Shown piece after piece: positions 16,978 to 25,689 of a DNA stretch of 64,000 nt. Location: assembly GCF_000017545.1 (NCBI RefSeq), contig NC_009718.1, positions 744,001 to 808,000 of the forward strand, written 5' to 3'. Source of the DNA: Fervidobacterium nodosum Rt17-B1. Its GTDB lineage: Bacteria > Thermotogota > Thermotogae > Thermotogales > Fervidobacteriaceae. A model generated the notes under the pieces. That model saw nothing but the letters and a program-made list of their open reading frames with translations. It did no database searches and was not told the origin of the DNA. A program made the position numbers and the translations under genes. The stretch's first letter is position 1. The number at the start of each line of letters is the position of its first letter.

Positions 16978-18420
16978 ATGCGAGTAGCTGTAATAGGTGC
17001 CGGTTCTGTAGGAGCGTTAATAGCCCGCGAATTATCTCGTTACGATTTAGAAGTCATTATAATCGAAAAAAACGTAGATGTTGGAATGGGAGTTACAAAA
17101 GCAAATTCAGCAATTGTTCATGCCGGATACGATGATGAACCTGGAACAGTACGTTCAAAATTCTGTGTACCGGGTAATAAAATGTACACAGAATTATCAA
17201 AAGAATTGGAAATAGACTTAAAAAGAATCGGATCTTTGGTGTTAGCATTCAAGGACGAAGAAGTTAGAACCCTCGAAGAACTTTACAAACGTGGAGAGCA
17301 AAATGGTGTAGAAGGTATGGAAATATGGGATAGGGATAAGGTACTTTCTTATGAACCGAATGTTAATCCAGAAGTAATTGCTGCTCTGTGGGCCCCAACA
17401 GCCGGTATAACGGAACCTTGGATGGTGGCAATTGCCGCGGTTGAAAATGCTGTTGAAAATGGTGCAAAATTGTTTTTAGAAACAGAGGTACTTGATATCA
17501 TTACAAAAAATGGGAAAGTTGAAAAAATAATAACAAATAAAGGAGAATTTGAGGTTGATATAATTATAAACGCCGCAGGTTTATATGCTGATGAGATAGC
17601 AAAAATGGCAAATGCCGACTATGTGCCACTTCATCCAAGAAAAGGGGAATATATATTACTCGATAAACAAGAATTCAGTGGTTTTGTCAAAAGTGTGCTC
17701 TTCCCAACCCCTTCCATTCTTGGAAAAGGAACACTCGTAACCCCAACCGTTGACGGTGGAATTTTAGTTGGACCTACCGCTGTAGATCTTCCTCCAGAGA
17801 GAGAATTCAGAGAAGATACGTCAACAACATTTGAAGGTTTTGAATCGCTCATTTCAAAGGCTCTAAAAATGACTCCTCTCATTGATTTTAGAACTTCTAT
17901 AAAAACATTTGCTGGTCTTAGGCCAGAAAGCCCACAAAAAGATTTTCTCGTTGGAAGAACAAGAATAACCGGATTTTTCAACGCTATGGCAATGCGTTCG
18001 CCTGGTTTAACAGCCGCACCAGCGATAGCAAAATTCATGGTCGAAGAAATTCAAGAATCTGTTGGGGAAACGTTTGTTCCAAAATCTGATTTCAATCCAA
18101 TTAGAAAGAGAATTAAACATTACGCAGATATGCCACTTACATTATGGGATCAGGAAATTAAAAATGATCCACTCACCGGCAAAATGATATGTTTTTGCAA
18201 TAAGGTAACTGAGAAAGAAATTCTTGAAGCAATAAAAAGAGGTGCAAGTACAATCGATAGCATAAAATTTAGAACACGGGCAATGTTTGGAAGTTGCCAA
18301 GGTGGATTTTGTATGCATAGGATAATGAAAATTTTGGCAAGAGAGCTTGGCAAGGATATATCAGAAATAAGACTAAGAAGCGAAAAAAGTGTTGTACTGA
18401 ATGGGAAGGTGAGACAATGA
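16978..18420 (+). CDS. GlpA-like FAD-dependent dehydrogenase with C-terminal BFD [2Fe-2S] domain
   Basis: 480 residues: N-terminal Rossmann FAD site (VIGAGSVGALIARELS), the DAO-family fold with GLYADEIAKMA and TFAGLRPES, then a BFD-like iron-sulfur domain at about 400-460 with four cysteines (CFCNK ... CQGGFC). This layout is that of glycerol-3-phosphate dehydrogenase-type oxidoreductases found in an operon with a second flavoprotein and DUF1667 in Thermotoga. Glycerol-3-phosphate as substrate is likely by family but not proven; glpK and glpF are not nearby. Start ATG has AGGAGGG. Its stop overlaps the next start (ATGA). Confidence 0.85.
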   Translation: MRVAVIGAGSVGALIARELSRYDLEVIIIEKNVDVGMGVTKANSAIVHAGYDDEPGTVRSKFCVPGNKMYTELSKELEIDLKRIGSLVLAFKDEEVRTLEELYKRGEQNGVEGMEIWDRDKVLSYEPNVNPEVIAALWAPTAGITEPWMVAIAAVENAVENGAKLFLETEVLDIITKNGKVEKIITNKGEFEVDIIINAAGLYADEIAKMANADYVPLHPRKGEYILLDKQEFSGFVKSVLFPTPSILGKGTLVTPTVDGGILVGPTAVDLPPEREFREDTSTTFEGFESLISKALKMTPLIDFRTSIKTFAGLRPESPQKDFLVGRTRITGFFNAMAMRSPGLTAAPAIAKFMVEEIQESVGETFVPKSDFNPIRKRIKHYADMPLTLWDQEIKNDPLTGKMICFCNKVTEKEILEAIKRGASTIDSIKFRTRAMFGSCQGGFCMHRIMKILARELGKDISEIRLRSEKSVVLNGKVRQ

Positions 18421-19655
18421 TCGAAAAAGAGGTTGATGTATTAGTCATAGGTGCTGGAGCGGCTGGGCTTGGAGCAGCTATAGGAGCTGCGAGAGAGGGC
18501 GTGGATAAAGTAGTTATAGTGGAACGGGATGAACGAAGTGGTGGAATTCTAAATCAATGTATACACAATGGCTTTGGACTTCATTATTTTAGAGAGGAAC
18601 TTACCGGTCCAGAATACGCAGAGCGTATAAAAAACATAGTAAAACAGTATCCGAATATTGATGTAAAAGTAGAACAATACGTACATGGTATAGATTACAG
18701 AAGAAAAGAAGTATCCGTTGTTTCCACTGAAGGAGTAACCATTTACAAACCAAAATCACTTGTCGTAGCAACAGGTGCCCGCGAAAGACCGATGGGTGGA
18801 ATACTAGTGCCTGGTACCAGACCCGCCGGTGTTTTTACCGCAGGAGTAGCTCAGAGATTTGTAAACCTTGAAAATAGGCTCCCTGGTAAAAAGGCAATAA
18901 TTGTTGGTTCTGGTGACATTGGATTGATAATGGCAAGAAGATTAACTCTTGAAGGTGTTGAAGTGGTCGCCGTTGTTGAAAGAATGCCATTTCCTGGTGG
19001 ATTAGAAAGAAACATTAGACAGTGTTTAAAAGATTTCAATATCCCACTATATTTAAGTCACACTGTTGTTGGAATATACGGAAAGGAAAGGCTTGAACGT
19101 GTAATAATAGCTCAGCTTGATGAAAATTTCAAACCCATTCCAGGTACGGAGAAAAAATTTGATGTTGATACACTTATTCTATCAGTTGGATTAATTCCAC
19201 AAAGCACTTTATTTAAAGACTTTCTAAAGATAGATCCTTGGACAAAGGGTATAATGACTTCAAGTTCAGGAAGAACATCACTCAATTGGATATTTGCGGC
19301 TGGAAATTGTACAGTCATATACGACCTCGTTGATTGGGTTACGGAGGAAGGCTCAACGTCTGGAAAATTTGCGGCGATGTATGTTAAAAATAATTGGGAA
19401 CCTGCTAAATTTTCCGTTGAAAAAGGGCAGAATGTAGGTCTACTCTTCCCAACATGGTACGAAGAAGGTACAAACCTTAACATTTACATAAGAGTTAAAA
19501 AACCTCTAGAAATAGGAACGATAAGAGTTAAACAGAGAAACAATCTACTTTACAGCAAAAAACACGCAAATTTAATGCCAAGTGAGATGGTAAACATAAG
19601 AATTCCTGAGTCAAAAATAGGAGCCGGTGATATCGTTGTGGAGGTGGTAGAATGA
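18417..19655 (+). CDS. FAD/NAD(P)-dependent pyridine nucleotide oxidoreductase
   Basis: 412 residues with two dinucleotide-binding sites: VIGAGAAGLGAAIGAA at the N-terminus (FAD) and IVGSGDIGLIMARRL in the middle (NAD(P)), plus ATGARERPMGG and FAAGNCTVIYDL. There is no CxxxxC disulfide redox pair, so it is a flavoprotein transferring electrons from or to NAD(P)H and its partners. Overlaps both neighbours by ATGA, implying fixed stoichiometry with the GlpA-like and DUF1667 proteins. A conserved three-gene redox module; electron route inferred. Confidence 0.87.
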   Translation: MIEKEVDVLVIGAGAAGLGAAIGAAREGVDKVVIVERDERSGGILNQCIHNGFGLHYFREELTGPEYAERIKNIVKQYPNIDVKVEQYVHGIDYRRKEVSVVSTEGVTIYKPKSLVVATGARERPMGGILVPGTRPAGVFTAGVAQRFVNLENRLPGKKAIIVGSGDIGLIMARRLTLEGVEVVAVVERMPFPGGLERNIRQCLKDFNIPLYLSHTVVGIYGKERLERVIIAQLDENFKPIPGTEKKFDVDTLILSVGLIPQSTLFKDFLKIDPWTKGIMTSSSGRTSLNWIFAAGNCTVIYDLVDWVTEEGSTSGKFAAMYVKNNWEPAKFSVEKGQNVGLLFPTWYEEGTNLNIYIRVKKPLEIGTIRVKQRNNLLYSKKHANLMPSEMVNIRIPESKIGAGDIVVEVVE

Positions 19656-20026
19656 AAACCGAAGAAATGGTCTGCGTTATGTGTCCTTTAGGATGTAGAC
19701 TAACAGTAACTATTGAAGATAACGGTGAAATAATAGTTAGTGGAAATAAATGCCCGAGAGGTATAGAATATGGAAAACAAGAAGTAACAGAGCCTTTAAG
19801 GATATTAACTTCAAGCGTATTAGTAAATAATGGTGAACTTCCCCTTGTTTCTGTAAAAACAAACAAGCCAGTACCAAGGAGGTTGATAGGTGAAATTATG
19901 GAAATACTTAAAAAAACAGTTGTTGAAGCACCTGTCAAATCTGGTGATATTATCTTAGAAGATGTGCTTGGAACAGGAGCTGATATTGTTGCTACAAGAA
20001 ATGTTGAACGAATCAAAACAGCATAA
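19652..20026 (+). CDS. DUF1667 cysteine-rich redox protein
   Basis: 124 residues with two cysteine pairs near the N-terminus (CVMCPLGC and CPRG), likely binding an iron-sulfur cluster or zinc, then a basic beta-rich C-terminal part with VKTNKPVPRRLIGEIM. DUF1667 proteins are typically found beside GlpA-type dehydrogenase and the flavoprotein partner, as here. It is probably the electron-transfer or assembly subunit. Start overlaps the preceding stop; its end overlaps the next gene. Confidence 0.85.
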   Translation: MKTEEMVCVMCPLGCRLTVTIEDNGEIIVSGNKCPRGIEYGKQEVTEPLRILTSSVLVNNGELPLVSVKTNKPVPRRLIGEIMEILKKTVVEAPVKSGDIILEDVLGTGADIVATRNVERIKTA

Positions 20027-20450
20027 CATCCACGATGAAAATTGCTCTAATAATATTGAAATTGATTTGAGACTATTTCCAGAACCAAATGTGAATCCTG
20101 ACGAAATGTCGATCGATTCACTCGCATATTTGGGTGACGCAGTTTTTAACCTCTACGCGAAACTTTATATACTAGCCGATGTGAAAGTTACAGATTTGCA
20201 CCGTCGCTCAAATAAATATGTTTCAAGGCAGGGACAGAGCAAACTACTGAAGTCTATATCACACTTATTGGACGAGAAAGAAAAAAATGTTGTTCAAAGA
20301 GGAATCAACAGTAAAGGAGCTAGAAAACATGGTAATGACCGCCTTTATATGGAAAGTACAGGATTCGAAGCATTAATTGGATATCTTTACCTAACAAATA
20401 AAAAACGACTTTCAGAAATTTTAAAATTCGGATTTGAAAGCTTTGAGTAA
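20004..20450 (+). CDS. mrnC: Mini-ribonuclease III (MrnC)
   Basis: A stand-alone RNase III catalytic domain without a dsRNA-binding domain, as in Mini-III, which matures 23S rRNA in Bacillus. Signature pieces: SLAYLGDAVFNLY (catalytic Asp), LHRRSNKYVSRQGQSK, the KGARKHGN loop and STGFEALIGYLYL (catalytic Glu). About 148 residues from ATG 20004. An ATG at 19962 in the same frame is an alternative; neither has a clear ribosome site, and both lie inside the previous gene, so coupling is likely. Confidence 0.87.
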   Translation: MNESKQHNIHDENCSNNIEIDLRLFPEPNVNPDEMSIDSLAYLGDAVFNLYAKLYILADVKVTDLHRRSNKYVSRQGQSKLLKSISHLLDEKEKNVVQRGINSKGARKHGNDRLYMESTGFEALIGYLYLTNKKRLSEILKFGFESFE

Positions 20451-20480
20451 TTCTATTATACCATTCAAGGAGGGAGCAAA

Positions 20481-22202
20481 ATGGGAAGAAGTGTCATTAT
20501 AGATGGTTCAATTGTCTACACCGATTCGAGCGAAATATTGAGCAATCCTGGTTTCGAAAAGTTATTAAGGGAATATATCGATTTTCTGAAAGAGAAAAAT
20601 AGCCCCTTGTTAAGAACATTGGAAGCATTCAGAATAGGTGAAGAATACAATGTAAGGCATTTTATTGAGTATCTCCATTTACTCACTCTAAGAGATGTAA
20701 AAGAAATAACAACAATCATAAATTACGTTAATCCTGAAGATTTAGCAAAATTTATAGAATCTTTCTATTCTTTTTGGAGAAACAAGCACAGGTTTATGAT
20801 AAAAAGAGAAAGTTACACAATCGATAACGCACGAAAAACAAGTATAGTATTCACCGCAACTATGATTGCAGAAGAATTCAAAAACCTTGTGAGAAATCTT
20901 TACAGAACAATTATGAAAAATATTGAACCAGATAATTCAAACATAGTAAGGCAATTACCAAGTGGTGCTCAAGTAACGTTTTTGGTAGATTCTTTTGACT
21001 GTAACGACGAAAGATTTTGTAATTTTTCGAACATTCCAATGGTTTGGGGCGCGATTTTTGACCCACCTGTGATATTTTACACAAGATCAAATAAAAGAAA
21101 GGGTGTATTACCTGTTGTTGAGAGAAATGTTCTAAGTGATTTGAAACTTCCAAATAAGGAAAAAGATTGGTATTTAATCCCAATTTTAGTCGCTGATTTA
21201 CTTATGTTTGTTTATGTAAACAAAGAATTTCTATCACATGCAGCAGGTCTTGGTAATCTCTTCCAGTTTGCAAATATTATGGATCTAAAAAAGAAAGAAG
21301 TATCAGGTGCGCTTATATTTGGATTACCTGTCGAAAATATACCAGATTATCAAGAAAAATGGAAAAATGGTGTTATATTTAAAGATCAAGGATTATATAT
21401 AGGTGTTATTCCGGCATTAGACGAAAATGATTACTTTGGTTATATGAAGAAAACGTTACTAACAATGCATAATTTAATAAGAATAGACCAAGGGAAACTT
21501 CCAGTTCACGGTTCCATGGCAAGAATCGTTTTGAAAAACGGTAAAAGCGCCGTTGCGATGTTTGTGGGCGATAGCGGGGCTGGTAAGAGTGAAACATTGG
21601 ACGCATTAAATAGATTGGAAGAAGTAGCTTATGTGGACGTTATAATAGACGATATGGGGTCTCTAGATATAGTAAATGGAAAGGTTGTCGCTTACGGAAC
21701 TGAAACTGGTGCATTTGTTAGATTAGATGACTTACCACCGGGATACGCATATTACACGATGGATAGGAGTATCTTTATGAATCCAGACAAAATAAATGCG
21801 CGCGTTATTGTTCCATTTAATAACTATAAAGAGGTAATCACACCAACGCCTATAGATTTCTTCTTGTACGCAAACAATTACACAGAAGTCAAAAATGACG
21901 AAGACAGAATTGTATTTTTCGATAATTTAGACGATGCAATTCAAGTATTTTCTGCCGGAAAACGTATGTCAAAAGGAACGACTTCGGAAGAAGGCATGAC
22001 AGAGAGTTATTTTGCAAATCCATTTGGTGCTGTTCAAAGAAAAGAAGAACACCACAAAATAGCAGAAATTTTCTTGAAAAAAATGTTTGAAACAGGAGTA
22101 AGAGTTGGTGAAATCAGAACGATGCTCGGTGTAGAAGGATACGAAAAGGAAGGTACTTACTTAGCTGCTAAAGCCCTTTACAAGATAGTAGAAAGGATGT
22201 GA
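20481..22202 (+). CDS. HPr-kinase/PEPCK-like P-loop protein of unknown function
   Basis: 573 residues. The C-terminal half has Walker A GDSGAGKSE (363-371), the exact wording found in HPr kinase/phosphorylase, then VIIDDMGSLD and GTETGAFVRLDDLPPG, RVIVPF, reminiscent of the HprK/PEP-carboxykinase fold. The N-terminal 350 residues are unlike HprK and I do not recognise them. It is not a standard ATP-PEPCK, since the expected kinase-1a and substrate motifs are missing. Ends 6 bases before hflK-like, so a link with the membrane SPFH pair is plausible. Strong ribosome site AAGGAGGGAG. Confidence 0.7.
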   Translation: MGRSVIIDGSIVYTDSSEILSNPGFEKLLREYIDFLKEKNSPLLRTLEAFRIGEEYNVRHFIEYLHLLTLRDVKEITTIINYVNPEDLAKFIESFYSFWRNKHRFMIKRESYTIDNARKTSIVFTATMIAEEFKNLVRNLYRTIMKNIEPDNSNIVRQLPSGAQVTFLVDSFDCNDERFCNFSNIPMVWGAIFDPPVIFYTRSNKRKGVLPVVERNVLSDLKLPNKEKDWYLIPILVADLLMFVYVNKEFLSHAAGLGNLFQFANIMDLKKKEVSGALIFGLPVENIPDYQEKWKNGVIFKDQGLYIGVIPALDENDYFGYMKKTLLTMHNLIRIDQGKLPVHGSMARIVLKNGKSAVAMFVGDSGAGKSETLDALNRLEEVAYVDVIIDDMGSLDIVNGKVVAYGTETGAFVRLDDLPPGYAYYTMDRSIFMNPDKINARVIVPFNNYKEVITPTPIDFFLYANNYTEVKNDEDRIVFFDNLDDAIQVFSAGKRMSKGTTSEEGMTESYFANPFGAVQRKEEHHKIAEIFLKKMFETGVRVGEIRTMLGVEGYEKEGTYLAAKALYKIVERM

Positions 22203-22208
22203 TAAACA

Positions 22209-23129
22209 TTGAAAAGTAGAATAATACTCATAACCATATTTATAGTTATTATATTGATTTACTTAGGTACAGGGGTTTTTCAAGTTAATCCATCGGAAGT
22301 TGCTTTGATAAAAACTTTTGGAAAATTTACTGGTACCGTTGGACCCGGTATACATATCCACGCTCCTATTCCTTTCCAATCGCATGTTATAGTTGATGTT
22401 CAAACTATAAGGAAGGAAGAGATTGGATTTCGTACAGTTGGCGATAGAAAATACGAATCAAGAGATGTTGAAGCTTTGATGCTAACAGCGGATGGAAATA
22501 TAGTTAGTGTTGAGGCTGTTGTGTCATACAAAGTATCTGATCCCGTGAAATTCGCTTTCAGAATTAAAGATCCAAGCAATCTTGTTAAATTTACCACAGA
22601 ATCAGCTTTAAGAGACAGGATATCAAAAAGAAATGTAGATGATATTCTCACTCAAGAGCGTGAAAAGGTTGCTGATGAAGTATTAGAAATAGTTCAAAAC
22701 TTACTTGATAAGTACCAAGCAGGTGTGAAAATCGTGAACGTTCTGCTACAAGAAGTTGTGCCACCAGCCGAAGTTGTCTCAGCCTTCGACGATGTAAACA
22801 ACGCAAAGCAAGATAAAGAAAGATACATAAACGAAGCAAATAAATACGCTAATAACCTTATCCCAAAAGTTGAGGGAGAGGCTTTGAAAATAGTGCTGGA
22901 AGCGGAATCTTACGCTCAGCAACAAGTTCTTAAAGCTCAAGGTGAAACTCAAAGATACTTAGCACTTTTAGAAGAATATAGAAAAGCACCTATGATAACA
23001 GAAACACGTTTGAGACTCTCTACTCTCCAAGAAGTTCTTCCAAAAGCGAAGAAAATTATGGTTATGGATAACTCACAAAAAATAACTGTACTTTCTCTAG
23101 ACCAGCTATTAGGTGGTGATTCGAAATGA
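22209..23129 (+). CDS. hflK: HflK-like SPFH membrane protein
   Basis: 306 residues: one N-terminal membrane span (IILITIFIVIILIYLGTGVF), SPFH/band-7 domain (FQVNPSEVALIKTFGKF... GPGIHIHAPIPF), and a long Ala/Glu-rich helix (EGEALKIVLEAESYAQQQV). HflK/HflC form a large cage around the FtsH protease at the inner membrane in other bacteria. TTG start, short spacing from the preceding gene; overlaps hflC by ATGA. FtsH itself is not in the window. Confidence 0.85.
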   Translation: MKSRIILITIFIVIILIYLGTGVFQVNPSEVALIKTFGKFTGTVGPGIHIHAPIPFQSHVIVDVQTIRKEEIGFRTVGDRKYESRDVEALMLTADGNIVSVEAVVSYKVSDPVKFAFRIKDPSNLVKFTTESALRDRISKRNVDDILTQEREKVADEVLEIVQNLLDKYQAGVKIVNVLLQEVVPPAEVVSAFDDVNNAKQDKERYINEANKYANNLIPKVEGEALKIVLEAESYAQQQVLKAQGETQRYLALLEEYRKAPMITETRLRLSTLQEVLPKAKKIMVMDNSQKITVLSLDQLLGGDSK

Positions 23130-23971
23130 CTAAAGCAAAACTTATCACCGCTATTTTCGTTATTATCTTAGCGATAATATTTCTTGCACTTTCAATTGTT
23201 ATAGTCGACGAAACCAAATATGTAGTTATATTACGCTTTGGTGAAATTAGAAAAGTTATAACCGAGCCGGGATTAAACTTTAAAACCCCTTTCGTTGATA
23301 ACGTTGTGAAATTAGATAAGAGATACTCTATTTACGATATACCACCTGAGAGAATTATCACAAAAGATAAAAAGACTCTCATCGTTGATTCATATATTAT
23401 TTGGAAGATTTCTGACCCAAAACTTTTTATTGAAAGCATGAGAACTGAGAGCCTAGCTTTATCAAGGTTAGATGATGTCGTATATTCAGGTTTGAGAAAT
23501 ACACTTGCGAAGTTAGATATGGACACAATTGTAACACAAGAAAAGACATTCTTAAAGGATGTATTAGATTTTTCCATCAGCAACACAAAAGATTACGGAA
23601 TACAAGTGATAGATGTAAGAGTCAAGAAAACAGATTTACCAGCGGAAAATAGAAATGCAGTATTCGAAAGAATGAAATCAGAAAGACAAAGCATAGCAGC
23701 GTTGATAAGAGCAGAAGGCGAGAAAGAGGCACAAAAAATCAGGTCAGAAGCAGACAAAAAAGCAGCTATAATAAAAGCGGAAGCACTTAGTAAAGCGGAA
23801 TATATAAAAGGAACTGGAGATGCAAGTGCTACAAAGATATACGCTGAAGCGTATTCAAAAGATGAAAGATTCTACAAACTTTGGAAAACACTTGAGAGTT
23901 ACAAAGATATTGTACCTGGTAGTGTAATTATTTTAAGCAAAGATGCTGAAATATTGCAATATGTTAAGTAA
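23126..23971 (+). CDS. hflC: HflC-like SPFH membrane protein
   Basis: 281 residues: N-terminal membrane span (LITAIFVIILAIIFLALSIV), SPFH domain with YVVILRFGEIRKVITEPGL and LDKRYSIYDIPPERIITKDKK in pieces, and the HflC-type helix AEGEKEAQKIRSEADKKA. Partner of the preceding HflK-like protein, translationally coupled to it. The run ends at a strong hairpin terminator 20 bases downstream. Confidence 0.87.
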   Translation: MTKAKLITAIFVIILAIIFLALSIVIVDETKYVVILRFGEIRKVITEPGLNFKTPFVDNVVKLDKRYSIYDIPPERIITKDKKTLIVDSYIIWKISDPKLFIESMRTESLALSRLDDVVYSGLRNTLAKLDMDTIVTQEKTFLKDVLDFSISNTKDYGIQVIDVRVKKTDLPAENRNAVFERMKSERQSIAALIRAEGEKEAQKIRSEADKKAAIIKAEALSKAEYIKGTGDASATKIYAEAYSKDERFYKLWKTLESYKDIVPGSVIILSKDAEILQYVK

Positions 23972-23991
23972 AACTAAAAAAATAAAAAAGA

Positions 23992-24025
23992 AAATCGGGG
24001 ACAAGTCCATAAAAGTCCCCGATTT
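23992..24025. terminator. Bidirectional terminator between hflC and argF
   Basis: Perfect 11-bp stem AAATCGGGGAC (23992-24002) / GTCCCCGATTT (24015-24025) with a 12-nt loop. The minus strand continues into TTCTTTTTTATTTTTT, a good T tract for argF; the plus strand has TTTATTTG for hflC. Confidence 0.9.
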
Positions 24026-24048
24026 ATTTGTTATTGTTCTTTAAAAAA

Positions 24049-24990
24049 TTACAATAATGTCGCAATCATCACAGCTTTAATAGTGTGTTTTCTGTTTTCT
24101 GCTTCATCCCATACTCTTGATTGTTTACCTTCAATAACTTCAAATGTGACTTCTTCGCCTTTTACCGCTGGTAAACAATGCATGAATATTGTTTCTGGCT
24201 TTCCTGTCTTTTTCATAAGTTCTTCGTTAACTTGGTATGGTTGTAGCAATTTTCTTCTCTCCGCAGCCTTATCCTCTTCACCCATTGATGCCCAAACATC
24301 TGTGTAAATAACGTCTGCGCCTTTTACTGCTTCTTCTGGATTGTCTGTGAACTCTATCTTCGCACCACTTTCGGCTGCGAATTTCATACATTCGTCAACA
24401 AGCCATTTTTCTGGCCTGAGCGATTCAGGTGAGCATATCACGTAATGCATTCCCATCTTTGCTGCACCAACCATAAGTGAATTTGCCATGTTGTTTCTTC
24501 CATCGCCCATAAATACCATCTTTATACCTTTTAATCTACCAAATTCTTCTTCAATTGTTTGAAGGTCTGCTAAAACTTGTGTTGGATGGAATAAATCTGT
24601 TAAACCATTGTATACAGGGACACCAGAATATTTTGCAAGTAATTCAACGGTTTCTTGTTTGAATCCTCTGAATTCAATTGCATCAACCATTCTTCCGAGA
24701 ACTCTTGCCGTATCTTCGACTGATTCTTTCGCACCAAGTTGTATGTCTTGGATGGACAGGAATATTGGATGACCGCCTTCTTCAGCGAATGCTGTTTCAA
24801 AAGCAAGTCTTGTCCTTGTTGATCTTTTTTCGAAAATAAGAGCCAATGTTTTCCCAACAAATCTTTGGTGTCTTATTCCTGCTCTGCTTTCTGCCTTAAC
24901 TTGCTTTGCAATGTCGAGAAGATATTTTATTTCTTCTGGCGTGTTGTCCATAAGTGAAAGAAGCGATCTACCTTTCATGTTTACTCCCAT
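24049..24990 (-). CDS. argF: Ornithine carbamoyltransferase
   Basis: Makes citrulline from ornithine and carbamoyl phosphate (or the reverse in arginine catabolism). 313 residues from ATG 24990: carbamoyl-phosphate loop EKRSTRTRLAF, DLFHPTQ, MGDGRNNMANS and the catalytic HCLPA. AAGGGAGG lies 8 bases before ATG 24990. An upstream in-frame ATG at 25047 would add 19 residues but has no ribosome site. It stands alone: no other arginine gene is adjacent, so direction of use is not decided by context. Confidence 0.95.
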   Translation of the reverse strand: MGVNMKGRSLLSLMDNTPEEIKYLLDIAKQVKAESRAGIRHQRFVGKTLALIFEKRSTRTRLAFETAFAEEGGHPIFLSIQDIQLGAKESVEDTARVLGRMVDAIEFRGFKQETVELLAKYSGVPVYNGLTDLFHPTQVLADLQTIEEEFGRLKGIKMVFMGDGRNNMANSLMVGAAKMGMHYVICSPESLRPEKWLVDECMKFAAESGAKIEFTDNPEEAVKGADVIYTDVWASMGEEDKAAERRKLLQPYQVNEELMKKTGKPETIFMHCLPAVKGEEVTFEVIEGKQSRVWDEAENRKHTIKAVMIATLL

Positions 24991-25062
24991 CTTCTTTGCC
25001 TCCCTTACCTTATTTTTTGAAAATTTTTGAAAGTAGGAATTGCTCATAAAATACTCACAAAG

Positions 25063-25091
25063 AATATAACTTACAATTCAACATTTATCAA
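25063..25091 (-). promoter_or_regulatory. Promoter for argF
   Basis: On the minus strand TTGATA (25091-25086), 17-bp spacer, TATATT (25068-25063). Predicted start near 25056, giving a leader of about 65 bases to ATG 24990. A 9-bp direct repeat lies just upstream (25105-25133). Confidence 0.6.
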
Positions 25092-25104
25092 CTCAACAAT
25101 AGAT

Positions 25105-25133
25105 AAGCATACTAACGCGTAAAAAAGCATACT
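25105..25133. repeat. AAGCATACT direct repeat upstream of the argF promoter
   Basis: AAGCATACT occurs at 25105-25113 and again at 25125-25133, 20 bases start to start, about two helix turns, and 14 bases upstream of the argF -35. This could be a regulator site for argF; no regulator is identified. The rest of 24991-25190 is AT-rich with nothing else evident. Confidence 0.4.
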
Positions 25134-25190
25134 TGAAAATTGACAAAAAACTATTCACAAAAAACTTGCTATTGAAAATATGCTAGAAAA

Positions 25191-25649
25191 TTAAAAAATG
25201 TAACCTATCGAAAATTCTATTCCCTCAACTTTTGTATTATCTATAAGATAGAAACTGAAAAGCCCGGAGGTTATGGAGATATCTCCAAAGTAATATTTCG
25301 CTCCTATTCTTATTATACTGGTAATCTTTTCAAAACCAAAGCCATTTATAGGTGCTAACATACCACCCATTCCAAAAAGTGAAACTGTTCCTATCTCTAA
25401 TTTAATATCGTACTTCGCAATTCCACCTAAAGAAATGTAATAATTAGCAAAGTCTGTAATTAAGGCCAAAGAAAAACCACTAACTGCGTTAGGTGCATTT
25501 TTAATAAGTCCTAGAGTATTAAACTCGCCTGAGAACAAGTAATTTCCACTAAATGAATACATAAATCCAGCGCTTATTTCGCCAGCAAATACCGAAAATG
25601 ACAAAAGTAGACATAACAACGATAAAATTAAAAACAAATACCTACTCAT
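25191..25649 (-). CDS. Small exported protein, probably beta-rich
   Basis: About 152 residues. Signal peptide (MSRYLFLILSLLCLLLSFSVFA), then alternating hydrophobic strands rich in Gly, Tyr and Phe (GEISAGFMYSFSGNYLF ... GIEFSIGYIF). The final phenylalanine is what many outer-membrane beta-barrels end with. I do not recognise a family; a small outer-membrane (toga) barrel is inferred. ATG 25649 is chosen because GGGGAG is 8 bases upstream; GTG 25658 is too near it. Confidence 0.6.
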   Translation of the reverse strand: MSRYLFLILSLLCLLLSFSVFAGEISAGFMYSFSGNYLFSGEFNTLGLIKNAPNAVSGFSLALITDFANYYISLGGIAKYDIKLEIGTVSLFGMGGMLAPINGFGFEKITSIIRIGAKYYFGDISITSGLFSFYLIDNTKVEGIEFSIGYIF

Positions 25650-25689
25650 CAAAATCACTCCCCTTGTATTTATTGTAAATTATTGTAAA

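Noticed and set aside
20434-20462. TTGAAA-17-TATACC before the HPr-kinase-like gene
   Set aside because: The predicted start would fall on its ribosome site, leaving no leader; it is probably chance.
25047-25048. Upstream ATG at 25047 as argF start
   Set aside because: No ribosome site and it lies almost at the predicted transcription start; AAGGGAGG at 24999-25006 fits ATG 24990.
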